Shown here: positions 35,201 through 50,200 of the stretch, piece after piece
How positions within the stretch are numbered: position 1 is the stretch's first letter
How the letters are laid out: each line of letters starts with the position of its first letter
Assembly: GCA_963402885.1 (NCBI GenBank)
Contig: OY727102.1
Span: 7,378,001 to 7,442,000 of the forward strand
Reading direction: 5' to 3'
Source of the DNA: Antedon bifida
Taxonomy: Eukaryota > Echinodermata > Crinoidea > Comatulida > Antedonidae
Length of the DNA: 64,000 nucleotides
Position numbers and translations under genes: made by a program
The notes under the pieces: model-generated
Seen by the model: the letters and a program-made list of their open reading frames with translations, nothing else
The model's database searches: none
Told to the model about the DNA's origin: nothing

Positions 35201-38200
35201 TAACATATACTTGGGAGTATATTGGCTTCGGTTCATTTACATATGTCACTACGTAATCTGTGAGGGTAACGATTGGTTCTAAGTTGGTCCAGGGGTGTTT
35301 AAGTGGGAGTGATTAACGGTATAATAAGGTATTTCAATGATGGATGACACTGTCAAATCTTTCTTTCTGGGTCAAATTTGTGAACTCAAATACAAATACA
35401 AAGGTTGATAGAAATTATAAAAGTATATCATTACATTACATCCCTCTGTTTCCCTTTTTTTTTTTCTAATCTATTTAAAATATAAAAATGGTTATAATAG
35501 TGGCATGCAAAATTAAAGTTATATAAAAGAAAAAAAACATGATTATACATATAAGCAAAAATTGAGTTAGCCAAAACCATTGACTCTGAAGTGTAACCTT
35601 ATCACTTTCACTCTCTCTCTCTTCTCTCTCTTAAAAAAATGAATTTGGTATAAAATTTCCGGAATTTATAAAAAAATTTGGAAAAAAAATGTATAAAAAA
35701 CAAGTGTTCTTCAAGATCGACATAATTGTGGGTCCATTGCTTTGGAGGCATGCTACACTCGGATTACCGAAATAAAGACATCACAACGGTTGGGTTTCCC
35801 TAAAGAACATCGGCCAAGAAGGCAACTCTTGTTAATTATGCACTCCAATCTATAATAACGGTATTCGCGTAAATCAAACAAAAATCGGTCAAAATAAAAA
35901 TACAAAACTTAAAAATGGTATGTTACATTGAACATACATCAAATCGTGCGACAACTTATCGCATTCTAATTGCCTTCGAACATAAATCAATCAAATTAAA
36001 ACATAAAACTCAAGAAACTGGCTGATTAGCCTAAAATCAAAATATCAAACTTAATCACTTAAAACTTTAAAATAAACAAATGTGTGTCCAGTTGACACAA
36101 ACTTATCCACAATATATCGTTATTATCACAACTTTATCGATTTAAGCATTTATATTCACAGGTGATTACGATTTCAATCGGTCGACAAATTCGACTTTTG
36201 TACTTAATGTAAAAATACAATTAAAAGTACTAAGAAAATCTCCTGTTCTTATATCAATTAATTAAATAATGCTTGAGATTAACGACTCAAAGGTTAAACA
36301 AAATGATTGTCGTTCTTTTCAATATCTCAATATATCGATCATCAAAATTCAAAATTAATCATTATCAAACTCGTTACAAGATCAATACTTAATCGTAAAT
36401 TCAATCCTCCTTTTAACTGAAATCACATCGTTACTAAACAAATCAAATCAAATACGTAGACTATGCTATCATTAATTTAGCAAATGTCGTAATTAAAAAA
36501 AATTCTTGCAAAAAAATTAAATCAGTAACTTGTTGCGTTATACAAACGTTTTATGAATCGTTTTGGTGATCCACTAATCGGTATCTGTTTATCATTAATA
36601 ATCTCTTTAATCAATTTATCTGTATCGTTATATCTGTCGATATTCCACCAAAATTTTCGAACATTAGATTCGTGTTTTGTTTTATCAGTGTTGCGTTTGG
36701 CTGAAGTCGGTTTAGAATAAGAAACTAAAACTTGGAAATGTCCTGCTTTAAATCTACCTCGGTTTAATGTCATATTTGAATCATTAGGTGCTGTCATAAT
36801 TAGATTAGTTTGTTCCTTAATTTGTTCTTCTTTCATTTGGAATGGGGCTGCTAATCCCATGTTATTCTCTACACAGTCAATGTAAGGTTGCAAGTCAAGG
36901 GGTTCTACTTTAGTTGGATGTGTAAAGGTATCGGATTGCAATTGGGTGGGTGTCCTATCATGTTCATCGACAAATTCAATATTGGTTTCGTCATTTACTA
37001 CATTAATGGTATTCTGAATTTTCTCATTATTTTCAGTGGGTTCATTCAACAATTGTTTAAGTTTTTGGAGATGTGTAAAATTTTTGCGTTCTTTAGGCGT
37101 TCTCATAAAGCAAGGTTTCAGTCTGTTATAATTGAATACGTCGCGAAGTATTTCTCCTTTAATCGTTGCTAGGATGTAGTGTGTTCTGTCTAGTACTTCA
37201 TGAATTACTAATGGTCCGACCCATTCTGCGGCGATTGTCTTTGAATTTGCCGTTAGCGATGATGATGTTGGCTTGTATAAATATACGAGTTGTCCTACTG
37301 AGTAAATTGGACTTTTTTGTAAGCGTTGGGAAATTTTCGAGTTTTGGACGTTTTGTTGTGTTCGCTGTAATTGTAGCATTGTCTGTGAAATGTTTTGAAA
37401 TTTCTTCTTGAGGTGTTCAAAGTATTCTTCATAGGAATGAGACAATCCTGAAACGGGGTTAAATGCTAATGAGGTCAAACTTGGAGGTTGGCGGCCAAAA
37501 ACTAATTCGTAAGGGGAGTGGTTTCCTAGATGTGGGGATGAGAAAGAATTATAAGCATAACATGTTGTTGATACAAATCTAACCCAATCTGTTCCGAATT
37601 GGTTAAGGTTGACCTTTAACAGGTCCGATACGGTGCGGATATGACGTTCAACTTGTAAACTACCGTGATTATGGACGCTGATGATTTTCCTATCAATGTT
37701 AAGGGTGTTACATAAGAGTGTTAATAATTTTCCTGTAAGGGAGGTTGCTGCATCTGAAATAAGACGAGATGGGGGTCCAAAAATACTGATTACCTTTTGA
37801 ATTAGTGCTTCACAAATTGTTTCGGCATCAATGGATTTCAAAGGTACACAAATCAAAAATCTAGTAATTTCATCACATACTACCATAATATGTTTAAAAC
37901 CTGAAGGTGATGTTGGCATACTCTTAAAATCTAGACTGAGTGTATGAAAGGGACGGTAAGTTGCTGGTACTCGATCGTGTAAAGGACGTAATTTATCGGT
38001 TTTGGGACGAAATTGTTGACATCTGAGACACGCTTGAGTATAATTGTTGACTTTCTCGAACATAAGGGGCATGTAAAATAATTTCCTAATAGTGAGGTAA
38101 GTACGCATCGTACCTTGGTGGCTACTTAACAAATTGTCGTGATATTGAGAAATAATAGTCTCGGCTAAGTTTTCAGGAACGGCTAATTGCAATACAAATT

Positions 38201-41200
38201 CTCCACCTTTATCTTGGAAAAATAAACGGAATAGTAAACCGTTGCACAATATGTACTGCTCTGACTTATTCTGAACTGCACGAGCTGCTTTCTTATCAGC
38301 TGGAAGGATATCATGAGCTAAATAATCGTAAACTGGCTTAAAAAATGGTGAAGTTTCTTGTTCAACACGTAATTGTTTAACATCTACTGGGAGGTTATAA
38401 TCTCTAATTATCTTTCTTTGAATAACATCCATTAATCTATCTAAGTCTTGTTGTTTTGGGATGTGTGCTGATTTAAATTCAGTTATGTTGGGTACTAGTG
38501 GTTTGGGCGATGTATACAATTCAACTGGTACATTTCGATGTGTAGTATCTTTGCTTTGCTTATTATTATTTTTGTCTACTAGTCTTTCCTCTGGAGGTTG
38601 TCGAATGTTTACATTACGTATTGAGGGTGGCGTTACGATAGGTGGTGATCGATTTGCGTTTGTTTGTTGTCTCGTGATTATCTGTGGTGTAGCGGTAGGT
38701 TGAGGTGTAGGTCGCGTGTTTGTTGTCACTGGATTTTGATTAATGACAGGCGTTTGTACTGGTTTGGATTTATGTAGGTCAGGTATATTTATTCCCATTT
38801 TCTTAGCGTAAGACCTTGTTAATGGTCTGCTACTAGTAGATGTGTTTGTAGTCGGGTTAAGAGATTCAGTCTCTGTAATATTAAATGCAATGGGTACAAC
38901 TTGATCAATTTCGGAATCGTCGTCACGAGGGGCTCGGGAGAGAAAATCTGCTAAAACTAATTCAGTTCCTTTCTTATAACCAATTTGGAAAATGTATCCG
39001 GATAATCGTAGTATTAGTTTCTGTAAACGGGGTGTACATGGCTGATCTTTTGAATTCCAAATTTGTACAATTGCTGAGTGGTCTACGAATGCATCAAATT
39101 CGCAACCCTTTAGTAAGTGTCGAAATGCTGAAACATTAATGTAAAGTCCGAATAACTCTAATTCTGTGACGCTATATCGTTGACAGGCTTGTGGTAAGAT
39201 TTTGGAATAATAACCTATTATGTGTTCTTTGCCGTTTACTGTTTGTGTTAAATATGAACCTGTTGCGGTTCTTGAAGTGTCGCTATATAGCGTAAATCTA
39301 CCTTCTTTTCTAGGCATTTGAAGAGTAGGTGGTTTAACCATTAATTGTTTAATTTCGTCAAATGCTTTCTGGTGTTCAGTAGACCAAACAAATTTTCGGC
39401 GTTTACTTGCGAGTGTATGTAACGGACGTAAAATTGATTGTATTTGAGGGAAAAAATGGGATACATAATTTACTGCACCAATAAATCGTTTAGTTTCTTT
39501 ATGGGTTCGTGGGACTGGCAAATTTCGGATAGCTGCACACCTGTCGCCTAATGGTGTGATACATGCGTGTCCTGAAGAATTAATCAGGATGATGTGTCCC
39601 ATATATTGCACTTTATTCTTAAATAACTTACATTTCTTTGGACAAATTCTAAAACCATTTGATTGTAGGGCTTGTAAAACGGAAACAAGGTGCTGCTTAT
39701 GAGCAAATTTGTCTTGGCTAAATAAAATAATATCATCATGATGGGCGATACAGAATTCTCTACAATTTGGGATTTCATTTAAAATTTCGTCAATCTTTGC
39801 TTGAAATATACCTGGCGAAACGTTTAATCCTTGTGCTAATCTCTTATAGTAATAATGCTTTCCACCGTGATATGAAGCTATACCCGTATATTGTTGGGCA
39901 TGGTCGGCTAATGGTACACAGTGAAACGCTGATTTCAAGTCAATTACGCTAAGAATCTGTGCATTAGCGTTACCTATTGTTTTCAAAGTTTCGGCTAATA
40001 AGGGGAATGGGTGATTAATACGTTTTATCCTGGAATTTAGATAGCGGAAGTCTGTGACAACTCTTTTATCTTTCGAATTTTTCTTTGAAACAAGAAGGAC
40101 AGGGGAAGTATACGATTGGTGTCCTACTGCTAAGATTCCTAGTTTGACTAATTTGTTCAATTCGGCCTCAATAACATGTTTGTCTTTGTCTGTCGCGAAG
40201 TATGGTCGAATAAAAAATGGTTCATCATTAGAGAGGTGTATGTCAGCTTTGAAGTTTGGGCAGCTAGATAGTTCACCATATAGTGAAAATGCGTTTCTGT
40301 TTTGTTGTAATGTTTTATATAGATCTTCTTTTTCTCTATGTGTTAAAACGCTGTCTTTTAAATCAACTTGTTTTCTGATTATTTCTTCCTCGGTTAAAGA
40401 TAGCAATGGGTCTGTACGTTCTAAGTGTGGGTACTTGTTTGCGTTGTCATTGGTTAACCTTATTCTATCAATTGGTAGGTCGTTAGTAACTGTTACAAGG
40501 TTGGTTAAATGAAGGCTCGCGATAGGTTGATGTGTATTAAGAGATACGTTTCTGTTTGTGTTGTTAGTGATATCAATGTTGGTTTCTCCTCTATGTAATT
40601 TTACTAACATATCCGATGGACAAAGTTTAGAAATATGGTTAGTTGCATGTAGAACAACATCGGAATTGCGTACGAAGGCGGGAACCCTTCCTTTTAATTT
40701 AACTGTTTTAGTATCACCGGGTTTAAGAAAAATCTTGTGTACTGGACGAAAGCTAAAAATCTTTGGTCTAATGCGAAATGTATTTTCTTTAAAATTTAAA
40801 GTACCGTCGAGTTCAGACAATGTTTCGGTTCCAAGTATCAGGTCAATACCTGTAAAATTTTTAACGATTAATGCTGAAATTTTAAATTTGTGTCCTTGGA
40901 TAAATAATTCAAATTGCACTAAGTGGTTGGCATATAAGAAGTCACCGTTACCTAATCGAAATTTAGTTGTGTTTACTTTAACTGGCTTTAGACGCGATAA
41001 ATAACGTGAGGAATTAACGTAAGATTGTGAGATTATAGTTCTAGTTGAACCACTGTCAAATAAGGTTAAAACATTTCTACCATCTGGTAAATTTCCTTTA
41101 ACGTAATTTCTGTCGTTAAGTAACAAGTCAATCTTATCTGAATTCCCTAAGTATTTTGCCTTAAAATTGTCGTTTTTAGTATGGGGGGCCAGATTATAGG

Positions 41201-44200
41201 CGGCATCTAGTCCCCTTTTTAAAAATCCTGCTGGTGGCTAGGGTAATAATTGTTTGACTGTTGGTATGGGTATGGCGGGGGATAATTTCCGTATGAGCGG
41301 TTTTGTTGTCGGCAGTGCCTTGCTATGTGGCCTGACTTCCCGCAGTAATAACAGGTTGGGGAGGTTGTCTATTATTATATTTCTAAAGTGTGGGCTTCGA
41401 GGTAATCGGTGAATGATAAGTAGTGTGCACTACATTGATCGTGATCGGTGATGGAACCATCGTATCTTTTGGGCAGAAAATCCGTTTGTCTTAAATGGGG
41501 CACGGGATGAGGATGGGCGGGCTCATTTACAATTACTTCGTTATCAACGTCAACCATACTTTATAATTTTATTAATCAAAATTTCAAAAACAATTTAGTG
41601 TATATATATGTAAACTCGCACTCCTCAATCAAGGTTACAAATCAAAAAATCAAAATGGCTTTGACTTACCCCAATGCTTCGGATCCAATTAAAACGAATG
41701 CAAAAAAAGTGTTCAACAATGTTCAAATGATGTGTATTAAGAGATACGTTTCTGTTTGTGTTGTTAGTGATATCAATGTTGGTTTCTCCTCTATGTAATT
41801 TTACTAACATATCCGATGGACAAAGTTTAGAAATATGGTTAGTTGCATGTAGAACAACATCGGAATTGCTCCTCAATCAAGGTTACAAATCAAAAAATCA
41901 AAATGGCTTTGACTTACCCCAATGCTTCGGATCCAATTAAAACGAATGCAAAAAAAGTGTTCAACAATGTTCAAATGATGTGTATTAAGAGATACGTTTC
42001 TGTTTGTGTTGTTAGTGATATCAATGTTGGTTTCTCCTCTATGTAATTTTACTAACATATCCGATGGACAAAGTTTAGAAATATGGTTAGTTGCATGTAG
42101 AACAACATCGGAATTGCGTACGAAGGCGGGAACCCTTCCTTTTAATTTAACTGTTTTAGTATCACCGGGTTTAAGAAAAATCTTGTGTACTGGACTGAAA
42201 GCTAAAAATCTTTGGTCTAATGCGAAATGTATTTTCTTTAAAATTTAAAGTACCGTCGAGTTCAGACAATGTTTCGGTTCCAAGTATCAGGTCAATACCT
42301 GTCAAATTTTTAACGATTAATGCTGAAATTTTAAATTTGTGTCCTTGGATAAATAATTCAAATTGCACTAAGTGGTTGGCATATAAGAAGTCACCGTTAC
42401 CTAATCGAAATTTAGTTGTGTTTACTTTAACTGGCTTTAGACGCGATAAATAACGTGAGGAATTAACGTAAGATTGTGAGATTATAGTTCTAGTTGAACC
42501 ACTGTCAAATAAGGTTAAAACATTTCTACCATCTGGTAAATTTCCTTTAACGTAATTTCTGTCGTTAAAGATGTATTGTCCCTTGAAACACAAAAAAATG
42601 AAGGTCAGAATATTCTAAATTTAAATTGGCCATATCAAAGTAATATTAAAGTTATTCACTTTAAGTCGAAAATTCGAGCCAAAAACAACAATTTTACGTA
42701 ATTAACAGGTAAATTAACCTGATTACATTTCTTCTGGAAAATTATCGTGAGCGAAAGTAAACAAAGATTTCAAACCATGATTATACATTATGCATGATGC
42801 TAATTAGGATTGTTTACAACTCGTCACGGTTGAGAAGGTGTTTTCACACAGATCGCGAGGAAGTTTTATGATTATGCATACAGAGTAGCCAAATAAGCGC
42901 GTTGCATTATGAGATATGTTTTGATCGAAAACTTTGACTGGAAGTCAAAGTTATTTTTTGAACCAAAAAACGTCTGTATTTCAGTTAAATGATTTTTTTT
43001 TCGACTAATTTTTGGTGAAAGTTAACAACTATTATGATACTTCAAAATGACCCACTTTTTTTCGAAATCTTTTATTTTTTATTTTTTTGGAATTTGACAA
43101 AGGGACAATACATCTTTAAGTAACAAGTCAATCTTATCTGAATTCCCTAAGTATTTTGCCTTAAAATTGTCGTTTTTAGTATGGGGGGCCAGATTATAGG
43201 CGGCATCTAGTCCCCTTTTTAAAAATCCTGCTGGTGGCTAGGGTAATAATTGTTTGACTGTTGGTATGGGTATGGCGGGGGATAATTTCCGTATGAGCGG
43301 TTTTGTTGTCGGCAGTGCCTTGCTATGTGGCCTGACTTCCCGCAGTAATAACAGGTTGGGGGAGGTTGTCTATTATTATATCTTGGGGTTTGGAATCGGG
43401 GTTTGTAGGGACTTGGGCTTCGGTTTCGTCTTGGGACATAATTTCGGGTGGGGGAACGTGAGCGTCGAGTATCATCATTAAGAGATCGTTTTGTTGTGGC
43501 CATATCTAACTTAAGAGAATTAATCTCATGTTGGAGCGATTCGAGACTATTATCTGTTTCCTTTTTGATGTTGAATGAAACTTCCCGTGTGGAATCATCG
43601 ACGGAAAGGTCAAAGTAGTTTTGTGCGCTATTTACGATATTATCAATAGTGGCATCGATTGGGGTGGACATGGCAACTGCTGCTCTGCATTTTGGTGGAA
43701 GGGTCGAAATAAATTTATTTTTGATCTGCTGGTCAGCGTAACCAATTCTGTCTGCGGCTTGTTTGATTTTGGTTAAGTGTTTTTCGGCGTTGTCGCCGGT
43801 ATTATAAGTAATAGTATCGTATTCTCTTATGTGAGCATAGATTGATTTGTTCTTACTGAACCTGTTAATGAATTGGGTTTTTAAGGATTCTAGGGAATCG
43901 AACTGCTTTCCTTCTATCCATAGTCTAGCTTGGCCTTGAAGGCTACGTTTGAATATACTTATGACATTAAGTAGTTGGGCATTGTTTGCAGGGTTTTCTA
44001 AAGTGTGGGCTTCGAGGTAATCGGTGAATGATAAGTAGTGTGCACTACATTGATCGTGATCGGTGATGGAACCATCGTATCTTTTGGGCAGAAAATCCGT
44101 TTGTCTTAAATGGGGCACGGGATGAGGATGGGCGGGCTCATTTACAATTACTTCGTTATCAACGTCAACCATACTTTATAATTTTATTAATCAAAATTTC

Positions 44201-47200
44201 AAAAACAATTTAGTGTATATATATGTAAACTCGCACTCCTCAATCAAGGTTACAAATCAAAAAATCAAAATGGCTTTGACTTACCCTAATGCTTCGGATC
44301 CAATTAAAACGAATGCAAAAAAAGTGTTCAACAATGTTCAAATGTTCAAACAACGAATTAAAGAAATGTTAAAAGTGCTCATCAATGTTCAAATTTTCAA
44401 ACAACGAACTAAAAAAAAACGCGAAAGGTGTTCATCAATGTTCAAATGCTCGAAGTTCAAAATTAAAAAAAAGTAAATGTTAAAAAAAAAAACGTTCTAA
44501 AAAAAACTTGAAAGTGTCCAAACGAAACGTTCTTGTCCGCTTGCTTCTGTTTTCCGTCTTGAGTCTTCTTGTGTCTTCCTTGATTATCTTCTTTATCTTC
44601 ATCAAACGGTTATACGAAATAAAAAAATTCTGCTTCTCTTGATCCAGTTAAAATGCTGTCTTGAAAAAAAAAATTCTGCTTCTCTTGATCCAGTTAACTG
44701 CTTAATTGAAAAAAAAAACTCTGCTTGTCTGATTAAAATATAAATTTTAGCTTGTCTTCGTGTAATTTTCGGTTTTCTCCTATCAAACAATTATCTGACT
44801 GGTGGCTGGTTTTCTTCGTCTTCGTCTCTTGTTCTGTTTCAAGAAATTGTCTCTTGCTTTTATTTTCTGCTTCAATTGTCTTTATGTTAATTTTCTTGTA
44901 AATTTTGGTTTCCTCGCTCTTTTCCTTGTAAAATTTGGGTCTTCCACCATGTAATATAATGTTGTTATGAGGTACTTTGTAAGGAAGACTCTTTACTCGC
45001 TTTGCTGTCGTAACATATACTTGGGAGTATATTGGCTTCGGTTCATTTACATATGTCACTACGTAATCTGTGAGGGTAACGATTGGTTCTAAGTTGGTCC
45101 AGGGGTGTTTAAGTGGGAGTGATTAACGGTATAATAAGGTATTTCAATGATGGATGACACTGTCAAATTGGTTAGATTAATAAAACTGTAGGATAGTAAT
45201 AATACAGACTTTTGGTTTTGTTCTTTACAGGATTCCTGTCCATGTTTGTTTGCCCAGACTATTGTATCCATTTCAAACCATTACATGAAAGTCCATCAAA
45301 GTAACAAAGATACAATCGAAGAAACAAAGAAAATAATAAAAGATTCCCTAGTGTTGTCCAGCAAACAACTAAGAGAAAAGTATCAAAAAGATGAACATAA
45401 ACAGGCGTCTGTAGAAGAGAGAATCTGTGAGGTTATTCTCCAGGTTGTCTTGCAGCTTGAAATGGAAGCTCTGTCACCTACTGACATCCTCAACCGGATG
45501 AGTAGAGATGGTTTGATTAATAAAGGATTGAATACCAGCAATGAAGATAATGTGTCTAGTGATAGTGAAAAGGAAAGCGATTTACCAGAGGCGCTTCAGA
45601 ATGTTGTTGATGAGGTAATGTAAATGTAATTATGATCGTCATCAGGCTTAACTTGAAACTGAGAATTAGGCCTTCTACAGACACACACCAAATAGGCAGA
45701 TTAGCATACTGGGTAACGATCCTATATCTTTTCGAAAGGTATACTTATTATTCTTTAAAGACACTAGACCTGCAATTTTTGACATTTTGTAAAAATAATG
45801 CATATATATATAACTTTAAAAACGTGAAACCAGGTCATTTCTTGTCTTAAATGTGCGTTCTAAGATTATGATGAAAAGAGAAAAACAATGCACTACCTAA
45901 TTAGCTCGCGTCAAAAGTTCTCTCGTAGTCGGTCGAAGGGGTTCATCAGATCACAATATGAAAATATCGATCCGTGCACGATGCATGTTGGGATTTATAC
46001 CGACCCCCTAAAATTATTAGAATCGACTTATTTTTCACACTTTAACCGTTTAAAGACGAAAAAACATTGTTCGTATATCGTTCATATAGTAGTATTTATT
46101 TTTACATAAAATGTAGTGTGTAACCTTAAATTAGGTAAAAAAAATGTAGGTTTAACAACATACATATTTAATTTATAGTGGAATACATTTAATAATTGAT
46201 CCATTGAAATTACTAATTTAAACCGTCAACTCATAATTTATTTCTTTTTAATTATTCTTTATTTTTAGATGGTTGCAATGTTACAAACTATCCCATTCTT
46301 AGCTGATCACAACAAATTGACGGTGTTCTTAAAAGAAAAAATGCTACCAAAGTAAGTGTAAACAGATGTCATTTCATTTGTCTGATTTTATGATTTGACA
46401 GACCACTCAACTTGGAAAAATGAAATATAAAGACGTTTTATGAAAGCATGTCCAAACTATAGAGGATGCCATAATATATTGAATGTAATATTTTGTTTCT
46501 TAGTTACACAGATACTGTGCCATACATGTTGGTTGGAATCTATGAAGGATTGATGCAGCCTGTTCCCAGTGTTCTCTGTTCTCCAACTATTGAAGACCTG
46601 ATGAGCATCCAACCTCCACCGTCATCATCGTATGGGTCTGTTAGCTCCCTGGAAACTACCGGCTCTGTGCCCAACAGGTACAATTATGTTTCATTATAAT
46701 TTTTAAGTTATCTAAAGCTCTGTCTACACTATCAAACTCCCATTTTTATGTCACATAAAGTTTGATAGTGTAGACAGAGCTTTATAATTCTGTCTACAAA
46801 AAAAAAAAAAAAAAAAGGTGTGATGTTCCCAAATATGGTATAGTGATATGTCCATATGGGCATATCACATTTATTTTATTTTCTCGTTTTATTTGTCGAA
46901 AATGTCTACCATAGGCCAAGAGGACTGAAGCGCTTACCAAGCATTGCCAACATACCTACAAGGACAATATCAGTTGATTTAAAGAAAAATGAAAGTAAAC
47001 CAAAGGAATCTAGAGAAAGGAGAAAGAAAAAACCAGGTATGTTTGTCTAGAAGTTACTTTATCAAAAAACTTTCTATACGCACACATAAAATTCTAAAGA
47101 AAACTCTTACACTTTATAGTAATAATGTATTTGTTTATTAAAGATAAAGAGGGCCTATTTTCTTTTTTTTGCTGAATGTCCATTTTAGTTGGACTTATTA

Positions 47201-50200
47201 ACCTGAAAAAACTTTTATTCAAGAGTTTTTCATTAAATGTAACCCTTTATTTTGTCTTTTTATAAGTGAACATTTTTTTTTTTTCATTTGTTTTATGTAT
47301 AAAGTTAATTAAAACTGCAAAATGGCCTATTCAAAGTTTGATTTTATTAATCTTCATATTTAATGTTTTTGGGAGCCATAACATCTTTTAACTAGAACAA
47401 TCAAAACAATTGTTTTTATAGTTGTGGATGAAACAAAGAAAGTACGGAGGAATTTATTTATGGGTGAAAGTCAAGAACACAATGTTGAAAATAAACCTGG
47501 CCTTACTCGCAGAAAATCAGTAGCAGTTATGCAGACCACAACTTGGTAAAGGTTCCCTATTATTTATTTCATTCATTTGTTATTATTATTTCTTAACATA
47601 GGTTTCTTTGGTTGATCTTGTAATAGGCTAAAGATTGTCTTTTAAGATAATAAAATACCGTAAAACCTCAAACTCTTTGGGTGGGCTTCTTTTAAGATGG
47701 GCTTCTTTTCAAGATGGATTCTTCATTAAAATGTAAAATCAGAGATGAAATAAAAAATTATCTAAATAACATTTTTTAAATAAATTCTTGCAATGAAAAT
47801 TACTATCAAACAATATCCTGTTTATGGAATCGCACTTTGTTTAAAAAATCTGAAATGTTATTGTGTGCATTCTTTAGGAAAAGCCCAAGAAGAGGTTGTT
47901 CTAGAGCAGGAGCTGTCTTGAAAACAAAGACAGTAAAGGAAACACCTGGCAAAAGACAGGTTATCTCTGCTATGCTTGAGAAGATGGAAAGAGCAAGGTG
48001 GGTTCTATTTTATTTCATTAGCTATTTTTTATTATAACACCTGAGTGTATACTTGCCATTTTATTGGTTAATTATATTATGTGACAGAAAGACAATATTT
48101 AGGAATTTATAGCTTTTTTTCATTTGGCCAAAATCTTGTTAGACCTAGGTATGTACTGTAGTAGGTAGGCCTAGCCTAGGTTCATCTAGCCTAGGCCTAG
48201 CAAACATTTTTTTACTTCTTTGTTGTTTTCTAGAAACATTATTATACTAAAACTCTGCCTTTTCTTGAATAATTTATGTTTAAATGTTGGTTGTAAAATG
48301 TGTAGCATCTATGTAAAATGTTACGTTTTCAGACAAAGACAGAAAGACAAAGCAGACACACTCATTCAAGTAATAGAAGAATCGCCTGTGAAACCAATGC
48401 AAGAAACGCAAGTCAAAGGTAATGAAGAGAAAATACTGTAGATCCCAGCATTTAATCTCATATGTAATCAACATTTTGCAGGTCTTAAATATAGATTTTA
48501 ACATAACTAAGCCTAGTTAGATTTGAATAACTGTGAATCATTTTCATAGGAAAATCAATTTTTTAGATAAAAAATTATTGAGTATTTTTCAACATCATCT
48601 ATAATTTTCTTTTAAAACAAAGATTAACTGTTGTGGACTCACCCATGTTCAAGTGTTGAAAAACTGTAATTTCGTATTGTTCACAAAACAATTGCTTCCA
48701 AACATTTATTGTCATTTTTATTTACAGGTGTCCGATCAAGTCCTCGTATTAAGGCTTCAAACACTCGACAACGCACCAGGTCATTTTATTCAAAGACAAA
48801 TAAAAAAGACTCTCGCAACTTGGCTAAGGCTTTAACATTAGGTGCTCGTATTCGAGGAGACGAAGCAAAAATTACACCTCATATTACTAGGCTCTCAGAA
48901 AATGTATCCAACTTCAAAGATATTAATAAGTCTAAAGATTCTGAAATAGTTCAAGAAAGTCCATCCAAGTTTCTTTTAAGTGAAATCTTCAGCCCTGAAA
49001 AATTACAAGGTATTCGGAAAGTTCCTCTACAAGGCTTGGATTCACCTAGTAATAACACAAGACAAAAAATTACGTTAACTCCAAATAAACAAGACCCAAC
49101 CAAATTCAAAAAGTGCCTCACCTTTAGTCCATCACGAAAAGAGTTATTGACAAGCGTGCAAAATGATATCAAGTCAGAAGTTTCTCCATTTAAAAGCCCG
49201 ATTGGAACACCCTTGAGAACGCCCAGGAAAACTAGAAATTCATTGCAGAGTCATGGTTCAGAAGAAAAGGCAAAACAGTCTGATTCGGTAAAACAAGAAA
49301 TTAACACTGAAGAAACAAATAAACTTTGTGCAAACAAAAAAGAATCACATACATCGGAAATTTTAAATAAAATTGATTCTCCTTCTACTGAATTGAAAGT
49401 TGGAGTATCACCAAGATTTAAATTGGAAACTTTTGATAATTGGCCAAGAAAAAAGGTGCGATCAGGCACACCATCCCCAATTGCTCACAAAACCCCATCT
49501 CCATCATGTAAGGCTAAACCTTCCACCAACACAGGTTCTGTCTGGATAGAAACGCATAAACAATCTCCAACCTTTGAGGGAGTTACACCAAGATCTACTG
49601 GTTCCTCCAGCAAGGTTAAAGACTGTAGCTCAAAGAGTACAAGATTAACTAGAAGTAATTCAAAACGGAAAGCCAATGAAGTACAAGAAAAGCATAAGAC
49701 ACCACCAAAGTCGAGAAGAAGATTACCAATATCCAGGAATAATTCAAAGAATATTCATTGTAGTTTTTCCAGTTCTACAGAAGATGAGGAAGATTTGATC
49801 CCATTTGTTGATAATTTATTTACAGATGTAGATAGAAAGAATCTTGATGTGGTTGCCTTGATATCTGCTGAAGGTTTAGATTCAGATTCAGACTCAGAGA
49901 TTGATTTTCCAAAAAATTGTGATGTAAGTGAAGTACAAAAAGTAAAATCTCAGTCATTGTTAACACCCACTTATAGCTTAAGAAGAAAGCGTTCTCGGGA
50001 AGAGAACTCTTCAGAAAAGCCTCAGAAGATTTCAAGAAAGAAAACTCCAGATTTTCGAAATGCGGGTAGTTCATTTGACCATTACCAGTCCCAACCAGAA
50101 GCCAAAGAAGAACGAATACCTGTTAATACATTACAAATTCCTGGTACAGCAATGCAGCACAATAATATCTCGCCTTTTAGAAAGCCTTCAAGGAGAAAGA

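Larger units (their letters stand above)
35138..45170 (-). mobile_element. Ty3/gypsy LTR retrotransposon fossil, about 10 kb
   Basis: Two matching LTRs (35140-35355 and 44950-45165) enclose, in minus-strand order, a leader, gag, and pol in the protease, reverse transcriptase, RNase H, integrase order of the Metaviridae. A candidate primer-binding site TGGTGGAAGACCC abuts the right LTR and a purine tract AGAAAGAAAGA lies by the left LTR. A possible ATTG target duplication flanks the element (35138-35141, 45167-45170). By eye the LTRs look identical, so the insertion is recent. The element is internally rearranged between gag and pol (41.1-43.2 kb) and carries a nested MITE, so I count about two structural disturbances. 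No env-like gene was seen. It is antisense to TICRR. Confidence 0.93.
34540..45230 (+). other. TICRR intron 9, enlarged by an LTR element
   Basis: The donor GTTAGT at 34540 and acceptor TTCTTTACAG at 45221-45230 bracket the intron; without the inserted element it would be about 660 bases, like its neighbours. A half copy of the AAGCTCTGTC MITE lies at about 35045-35073. Confidence 0.85.

Noticed and set aside
37166-41004. Plus-strand open frames of 60-152 codons
   Set aside because: They are antisense shadows of the retroelement pol frame.
45888-46109. 73-codon plus-strand frame in TICRR intron 10
   Set aside because: It lies inside a well-defined intron between in-frame exons and has no similarity I recognise.
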